Positions 58,006-64,000 of a stretch of 64,000 bases of DNA are shown one piece after another (position 1 is the first letter of the stretch; every line of letters starts with the position of its first letter). The position numbers were made by a program, and so were the translations under genes. The stretch lies in the NCBI GenBank assembly GCA_026120035.1, contig JALRME010000034.1:186001-250000 (forward strand), read 5' to 3'. The notes under the pieces are model-generated. The model ran no database searches. It saw only the letters and a list, made by a program, of their open reading frames with translations, and was not told where the DNA came from. Source of the DNA: Coleophoma eucalyptorum (Eukaryota > Ascomycota > Leotiomycetes > Helotiales > Dermateaceae).

Positions 58006-60100
58006 ATGTCCAGACTTACAGACTTGGAGTTGCTTGACAACTCATGTTCTCATGCAACACAATTTCCGAACAATCTTGTTCATCAAACGACACCCCGATA
58101 TCATTTAGATGCATATGGCAAACTTTTAAAAGAACGGGAGCGGGAACTCTTTAGTGAAGATGGCTTTGCTGCTCTCGACATACTTGAATATGATGATCAT
58201 CTTAAGGGTAGGGGAAAACACTTGGACAGGAATTGGACTTGCCTAACAAAGAGGCAGACTTTCAATACACCTGCGCAGCCAATGTCTTCCAACTAAGGAT
58301 TAGGTTAGAAGGGGAACCATTACACAGTCGGGAAGATCCACGATGCAGATTCATGTAAGATAAATTAAAATCCTCGTTGAGATCATGTGCTAAAACGTGA
58401 CGTTCAGATTCCCAACTGCTGCTCACGCTCGTGATCGCCTTAAGATCAGCCGCCAAATGCTTGAAGCAGCGCTAACACACCACCAAGTAATGGCTCCCTT
58501 CTTAGACTTCATATTCCCTTTTGGCATGCAAGAGTATCTGGAAGACTTTTATTTTAGCGGGTTTCGCGAAGAAACTAGACTGTCAAGCCCTGCCACAGGA
58601 CTGGTTATCCCCACGTTAGGTCGATCAGGTCAAGATATTAGAGTATGCTACAATCTCAAGTCTGTTGAAAGATCGTCAGATAAGCACTGGCCCTGGTCTA
58701 TTCGCCAAACAGCCGTCTACCACTCTTTTGACGTCAAAAATGGGAAAGCATTCTGGGTCGTGGTTAAAGGTAATAAGTTGATGAAACAAAGAATTCAAGA
58801 TTCAACTAGCAAGGACGCCGTAGGACCATTGGGTCTGAAGCGCTTTGGATCGAACTGCGATGCGCTTGCATCTTCTCTAGCAACCCATCTTGTGTTTGCT
58901 GATTGGTGCGATGAGGAATGGCGGTGGTATCTGAACTATGTTGAAGAGCGTGTTCAAATTGCAACTCGGAGGGCAGCAGCAATCCCAATTGAGAAAGAAT
59001 CAAGTATATATGGCTTTCCAACTGGCCAGAATATGAGATCAAATACTACACCTACAATCGCTGATAGAGTGGTAACAGTTGTCAAGAAAACATTCTCAAG
59101 AAAGCGTGACGAGTCTCACTCAGATCCAGAGCTTCCTCTTGCGCACATTCAAGTACAGACACCATTCCCGATGGCCACAGGGCCACCACCTCCACCACCT
59201 GTGCTGCCTCCAGGAATGCCAGGCTCAGTACCAGTGGAAAAACAACAATTTCAAAAAGAAGATCAAGACTTTACGTTGAAGGACTTACAACTCGTGCAGC
59301 ATCTCGAAGAAAAGGCAATTGAGGTCTCTCCAGTCCTTACTGCCAATATCGACATCCTCCGTGAACTAAGCGAGCACTACACATCGGTGCTCAGCTCAGA
59401 CGACTGCCCTGACGAGCTAAGATGTGGATGCCAAATATCCCTCAGACATTTTGAAAAAAGGACAAAGAGTATTATCACAGACTTAGAGAGACAGAAATCT
59501 AGAACACAGATTTTGCTTGGCCTGCTCTCAAACAGGAAGAATTTAGTAAGTTGAAACAAACCTATAAATACTGTTTATCGAACAGAAAGCTAATAACATA
59601 ATAGCTCTATGAAATATCTAATAAACGCGCTGTTGAAACCAGTAGAATCTATGCTAAGCGCGCTCAAAAATCCACTGATCGTATGGAACAGATGAGCAAA
59701 GCCATGTTTGAAATCGCAAGAAAAACACAACAGGACACCGTTTCCATGAAGATAATCACTTTAGTGACTCTCTTCTTCTTACCCGGGACATTTATCTCCG
59801 TAAGTCTCCTAAATCAGTTCAGTAAGGGCCAGACCTAACGGGTTTGCTAATCTGAAGTATGTCTTAATCCAGACCATTATGAGTACCGACATCATTCAAT
59901 TCCAAAACAACGTCAAGGAGTATCAATGGGGCGCGCTAAAATGGTATATAATTATTACAGTTCCATTTATGGTTGCCACATTTATGGCTTGGTATGGATT
60001 TTATTTGTGGTCTGCAAAGAAAGAGAAGCTTGAATTAGACGGGGTTGAAGACCTTGAGAAACAGAATAACTGGAACTCCTCAGATGTGTCAAGCCCATAA
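58006..60100 (+). CDS. CorA-like fungal membrane protein (619 aa, five exons)
   Basis: Second CorA-like protein, exons 58006-58207, 58258-58354, 58408-59545, 59605-59799 and 59873-60100, all in phase. The N-terminal domain is the one common in fungal CorA-like proteins: FPTAAHARDRLKISRQMLEAAL, HHQVMAPFLDFIFPFGMQE, DFYFSGFREE. A middle region holds a polyproline patch (GPPPPPPVLPPG) and a coiled coil. At the end are two helices: MKIITLVTLFFLPGTFISTIMST and WYIIITVPFMVATFMAWYGFYLW, with no GMN motif. It shares the position of the last two introns with the copy at 16183-17878, showing common ancestry, but the N-terminal parts differ. Magnesium transport should not be assumed. Confidence 0.85.
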
Positions 60101-60822
60101 TGCTGGATATGGTAAGCATATTTCAGCACAAGGTTTGGATTCCACGACCTATTGCACCTTTGGGAAAGTAACAAAACTTAAGATGTTCGGAAATGGGTAA
60201 CCTAGTTGCAGGCAACCTAGGTTGTCCCTTTTAAGCTCAACCTTATACTAAATGCTAGCTCAATTGTGCTAGGTGTTAGAATGAGTAACAAAGGCCAGAG
60301 ACTGAGAAATTGAAAAATGTAATGCATTGGGAACTGTTTTTATAACGGAGGATTTGGAGGCAGGTTGATTTATAATTGTACATTTCCTTGGACAAAGTTA
60401 TTCTCTAAGCTCGAGTTTTGTTGTTTGGAGGAAAAGGGCTCAGGAGGTTTAAACGACTACAATTATAGCTAAATCGTTCTTTGTTCTTTTTAAGTTAAAC
60501 TTCTTATAAGTCAGCTTAGGTAGTGACGTGACAGGGTCATTGAGCTTGACGAGGGTATTCCGATAGTTAGATGCGAGATATCACCGGCCAACAGCAGGTT
60601 GAATTTTGAACATACTGTTCCAGAATTAAACACTTTAATCAGGAGGAAGGTCTCCCAACTACACTTCAATGCAGTAAGCAATGTTGGGGGGCCAAGATTC
60701 CAGTAACGCATCAGCTGCAGCCATCTATAGCCTCCTAGCCATATTTACACATAGCTAGTCACGTGTAGTCCACAATTTGCGGCGGCCAGAGTCGACCACA
60801 CTGCAAATGACCAATCCAACTT
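60101..60822. other. Convergent 3' region, no gene seen
   Basis: About 720 bp between the CorA-like gene and the next minus-strand gene. Nothing recognisable beyond short open frames. Confidence 0.5.
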
Positions 60823-62160
60823 TTAATTATAGGCTTCTCTCTCATCGTAGACGCCCGCCCTCGGCAGAGGCGGCCAAAGTTCTTTCGGGACGTCTCTCTT
60901 CTTGTACAGCTGGTGTAACTTCTCCGTCCTGTAGCGTAAGTCTTGGTATCTTTCTCGAGTTTCCCAAGTATTACGCTGCCCTCTCTCTGATCTATACTTG
61001 GCTGATTCCCAACTCCCTGCTTCACGGAAACCTGGGCCCATCATCTTAGTCTTCTCATCAACCGCTTCTTTGGTCAAATATGGATGTAGTGGAGCCTCTG
61101 GCCACCGTGTACCTTCATATACTTTATGGGTGTCCTTAAATAGAACCTCACCTGTTCCCACAGTATCGCTCTCGGCCTTCTCGCGTCGGAAATATTGAAA
61201 GTGTTCGTCAATATTCTGTCGATAATATGCCTCAATGACACGGTCTGCATTACTCAGGTATGAAGACGCTACTCCTGGTTGCTGCCGGATCTGATGCAAA
61301 AGCAATTCGTCATGCGGTATAGAGTCGAGGGTCCAGTTTGGATCCTCCGGCCAGGCATGTCCATAGTTCTCTGGTGGAATAGTCGGTACAACGCTCCACT
61401 TGTCAGAGTCGGTCAATTCAGCACCGGGAGCGGCCTCTCGCCAACGCGTTGGCACCATACGCAGTCTGTTATCGGTTCGGCGTTGCTCGGCGGTTGTCCA
61501 CGCACCATAGCCTCCCGATCCATCCGCCACATATACAATCCTAGCGAAGTCATATCCGAGGCCATTTTCCTTCCCGACTCGAGCAAGCTGGGCTTTCTGC
61601 TTGTCAGGAGGCGCGTTAAAGTCCCATTGCTCCGAGAGGTTGAGCACGTCAAGATAGAACGGCTGCCCCAGGTGTTGTAGAAACTCAAATGCCTCCGGAA
61701 GGAACATATTGTTTCCAAATGGTTTCGGTAAGCCAGATTCGCGTGGTAAGTGCGGCACAAGTCCATTTGGCCCGGGTCGATACTGGAGCGGCAGGTTGCC
61801 ATACCTTCTTGTTTCTTTCTGTTTGCCGTCGGTATCCTTCTTAAGCCCAGCAAAGTTATAGTCCATGGACCATGTACTATACCCGTTCGGTAAGGCTTGG
61901 TGATAACAATCGCGACAAAGGTTCGTGACATCAAGGTTCAATACTGGTCGGAATTTGGAACCTGGGGCAGAGTCTGGAAAGTCGGGAACGAAATCTTTAT
62001 GGAAGAAGAAGCCGATGCAGTATGGTACGCAGTCATCTCGTCCGGGTCTCAATTTTGGTTGGTGTGGGCATACGTGATTTTGACCCTGCAGTAATGAAAG
62101 GACGTACTCGGCTGAACCCCGCACAAGGCCACTGCCGTGCTCTTGCGACATGCTATCCAT
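60823..62160 (-). CDS. Hypothetical cysteine-containing fungal protein (445 aa)
   Basis: Long intronless open frame of 445 residues. I do not recognise the family. Cysteines cluster in the N-terminal quarter: CPHQPKLRPGRDDCVPYC and later LCRDCYHQ, a possible zinc site. The rest is rich in Trp, Tyr, Arg and Pro, has no membrane segment or signal peptide, and ends in a charged helical tail (TWETRERYQDLRYRTEKLHQLYKKRD). Its length, absence of stops and ordinary codon use argue for a real gene. No function can be stated. Confidence 0.7.
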   Translation of the reverse strand: MDSMSQEHGSGLVRGSAEYVLSLLQGQNHVCPHQPKLRPGRDDCVPYCIGFFFHKDFVPDFPDSAPGSKFRPVLNLDVTNLCRDCYHQALPNGYSTWSMDYNFAGLKKDTDGKQKETRRYGNLPLQYRPGPNGLVPHLPRESGLPKPFGNNMFLPEAFEFLQHLGQPFYLDVLNLSEQWDFNAPPDKQKAQLARVGKENGLGYDFARIVYVADGSGGYGAWTTAEQRRTDNRLRMVPTRWREAAPGAELTDSDKWSVVPTIPPENYGHAWPEDPNWTLDSIPHDELLLHQIRQQPGVASSYLSNADRVIEAYYRQNIDEHFQYFRREKAESDTVGTGEVLFKDTHKVYEGTRWPEAPLHPYLTKEAVDEKTKMMGPGFREAGSWESAKYRSERGQRNTWETRERYQDLRYRTEKLHQLYKKRDVPKELWPPLPRAGVYDEREAYN

Positions 62161-62990
62161 GATGTGATGAAGAGTGAAGCCGAAAATAGACGCAAATTCG
62201 TTATAGAAAACAGCCAGTTCGACTGGGAAATGAAAGAAAGAAAAAGGGAAAACAGAAAAGGAGAAGAGAGCTGTCAGAATGAGAATGGGAACCTGGCCAT
62301 AACTGAGAGAGCGCGTGGTAGGCTTACATTGGCTGCATTAGGCCATGATGCTAACTGGCTCATCGACTCCTGCCAAAGGTTATATTTGTTTTTTTAGCCC
62401 AAGGCACTCTGGGCTGCCGTGCATTTCACAGTGACTGCATAGCCGGGCGAAACACTTTGGGCGTGCTTCTCACAGCCTCAAGGCATGTTGATTTCCGCTA
62501 CATTATGGCCACATCAATACAGGAAGCATAAGCCTTGTTCTTCGTAGGGTTTCTGTTTGGTTACACTAAGTTTTATTATTTTCTGATGAGGCGTTGCTCG
62601 ATTATTGATTGGCATAGCACCGCCAATTCTGCTGGCATATTTTGCAAGCTTAACTGGCTATAATTTCTCAGATTCTTTTTATTCGCTGCTTTAAACAATA
62701 GTCCCCAAGTATAATGTACGTGGTCGAGGCTACAGCTTTCGGTGAATGCGCATAAAGTTAAACAAGGCTCACATCATTGCATGGCATTTGGATTTCTCAT
62801 CTGCCATTTGGTCATGCCTAATGAGATGAAGTCGCTCAATTATGCTCAAATTATCATAGTATATAGCCCCGTGGTAGTAGATATAAATATCGAGCATTGT
62901 TGTGTATTTAGTCCCATCCTTTCAGCATGCTGTGGCGATCTCCTTGTTCCCTCATTATGTGCAATTGATACTCATTAAAGCTAGTCCAAC
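62161..62990. other. Divergent intergenic region
   Basis: 830 bp between starts of the cysteine-containing gene (minus) and the right-edge membrane protein (plus). An AG-rich stretch lies at 62230-62290. No gene seen. Confidence 0.5.
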
Positions 62991-64000
62991 ATGTTTCCAG
63001 TCTTTCAACTTCCAGCTCTTGAGATTTGGGCCCAGCAGCTTGCCAGTATTCTCCCCTTGGCGGTGCTACTGGAGTTCGCTGACCTCGAGACCAAACTGCA
63101 CGTCTTCGAGCTCAGTGGGCTTAATCCACTATGGAACTGGCCCGTAACGCCTAAAGGTGCCAGGCTCCTTTTATCGGACGAAGATACAAGCGACGCTTGC
63201 TGTCTCGACCGGCCAGGGCGGACCGCTGAGCTACACTGCATGGACTGTAAATTTGGCAACTTTTACCCTTGCAGTACACCTACAACTACGAGGCTTTATG
63301 TCAAAGCAAAGAGTATCGATACTAGAGTCAGAAGCGGTTGGTCCAATGGCCTGTCACCAAATGGGCGGATGCACAACCTTCATCTTCTGGTGATAACACA
63401 GCATCCATCGCGAAATACGGCAGGTTCCTCGCTATGGATCCTAAACGGCTGGAAGTCTAGACGTCTGTTCCTCACAACTACCTGCGGCTGGCTCTTCTGG
63501 CTCGGCCTTTTGGCTGTCAGCTTTTTGGCGGGGCTATACATCGCAAGCGCATACCTGGCATCGATGCCACTGACTGGAATAGCCGTCGTCCTTCGCTTTG
63601 GCGGCCAGCCACGTGAGCCAATGGGTGGTAGTGAAGGTGGCGATATCAATCGGCTCGCTGTTGTAACTAACAGCGTTAATAGTTGTGAATGGTTCGCATT
63701 CTTCGGACCAAAGGAACCAATAAATGGTCTCCTAAATAGACCTCTACTGCGATCAGGGAAATCAGGGAGCCAGGCACTTACAGGTTGGATGATCAGGATA
63801 TGTGTTGCAAGCCAGTGGGGCCTCGCTATTGCAGCCTGTGTGTTTCAGGGCTGGGATGCCTTCTCTGTCACCATCTGGGTTGCCTTTTGTGCACTAACGA
63901 CAGAGTATATCTACCCACCTGAAAGTGCTGCCCATGACTGGCTCGACTTAGTATGTGGACTGGAGCTCTACCGTATGAAGATCCCCTTCACCTCTCGCCG
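62991..64000 (+). CDS. Fungal multi-pass membrane protein, 3' end outside window
   Basis: The frame is open from ATG 62991 to the window end (336 residues seen), so the gene is cut. The first 170 residues are mixed, with a soluble cysteine-containing part (LHCMDCKFGNFYPCST). Then come hydrophobic segments: LFLTTTCGWLFWLGLLAVSFL, then LYIASAYLASMPLTGIAVVL, and later WGLAIAACVFQGW and FSVTIWVAFCALTTEYIYPP. The pattern WNWPVTPKGARLLLS..LVITQHP..LLNRPLL is shared by an uncharacterised family of fungal membrane proteins. No function is known. The end and any introns are beyond view. Confidence 0.7.
   Translation, partial: MFPVFQLPALEIWAQQLASILPLAVLLEFADLETKLHVFELSGLNPLWNWPVTPKGARLLLSDEDTSDACCLDRPGRTAELHCMDCKFGNFYPCSTPTTTRLYVKAKSIDTRVRSGWSNGLSPNGRMHNLHLLVITQHPSRNTAGSSLWILNGWKSRRLFLTTTCGWLFWLGLLAVSFLAGLYIASAYLASMPLTGIAVVLRFGGQPREPMGGSEGGDINRLAVVTNSVNSCEWFAFFGPKEPINGLLNRPLLRSGKSGSQALTGWMIRICVASQWGLAIAACVFQGWDAFSVTIWVAFCALTTEYIYPPESAAHDWLDLVCGLELYRMKIPFTSR

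Overview
The window is nuclear DNA of a filamentous ascomycete (Pezizomycotina; a Eurotiomycete-type fungus is my best guess). The evidence is many short introns (about 46-120 nt) with GT..AG ends and CTAAC/CTGAC-type branch sites, Zn2Cys6 regulators, a NACHT-ankyrin receptor, CorA-like fungal membrane proteins, and a Fot1/Pogo transposon ruined by C-to-T changes that look like RIP (repeat-induced point mutation). I found no tRNA, rRNA or CRISPR array. Most genes were rebuilt by joining exons. I accepted a splice only when donor, acceptor and reading phase all agreed.

Layout. 1-1.6 kb: 3' part of a regulator gene cut by the window edge. 2.8-17.9 kb: assorted accessory genes (AsaB/CmcJ-like oxygenase, NACHT-ankyrin receptor, glutathione transferase, Asp-box hydrolase, short-chain dehydrogenase, Zn2Cys6 regulator, CorA-like membrane protein). 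18.2-28.7 kb: two MFS transporters (pantothenate-type and monocarboxylate-type), a second Zn2Cys6 regulator and an unknown protein. 29.4-49.1 kb: the most interesting part, described below. 50.7-64 kb: a membrane-anchored His-rich jelly-roll-type protein, a kinase-vWA fusion, a small ORF, a second CorA-like protein, a cysteine-containing unknown, and a membrane protein cut by the right edge.

The 29.4-49.1 kb block reads as a pyrimidine salvage and catabolism cluster. It holds a nucleoside 2-deoxyribosyltransferase-like protein (thymidine to thymine), thymine 7-hydroxylase (thymine to 5-carboxyuracil), iso-orotate decarboxylase (5-carboxyuracil to uracil), PRPP synthetase (makes the co-substrate), two different uracil phosphoribosyltransferases (uracil to UMP), URC1 (the GTP-cyclohydrolase-II-like enzyme of the URC uracil catabolic pathway), a malonate/methylmalonate-semialdehyde dehydrogenase-like enzyme that would suit the C3 product, and another aldehyde dehydrogenase. 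A Sec14-like gene lies inside the block with no obvious link. URC4 and urea amidolyase, the other known URC functions, are not in the window.

A 1.86-kb RIP-mutated Fot1/Pogo relic sits in the shared promoter between one uracil phosphoribosyltransferase and URC1. The PRPP synthetase gene appears to contain a one-nucleotide exon.
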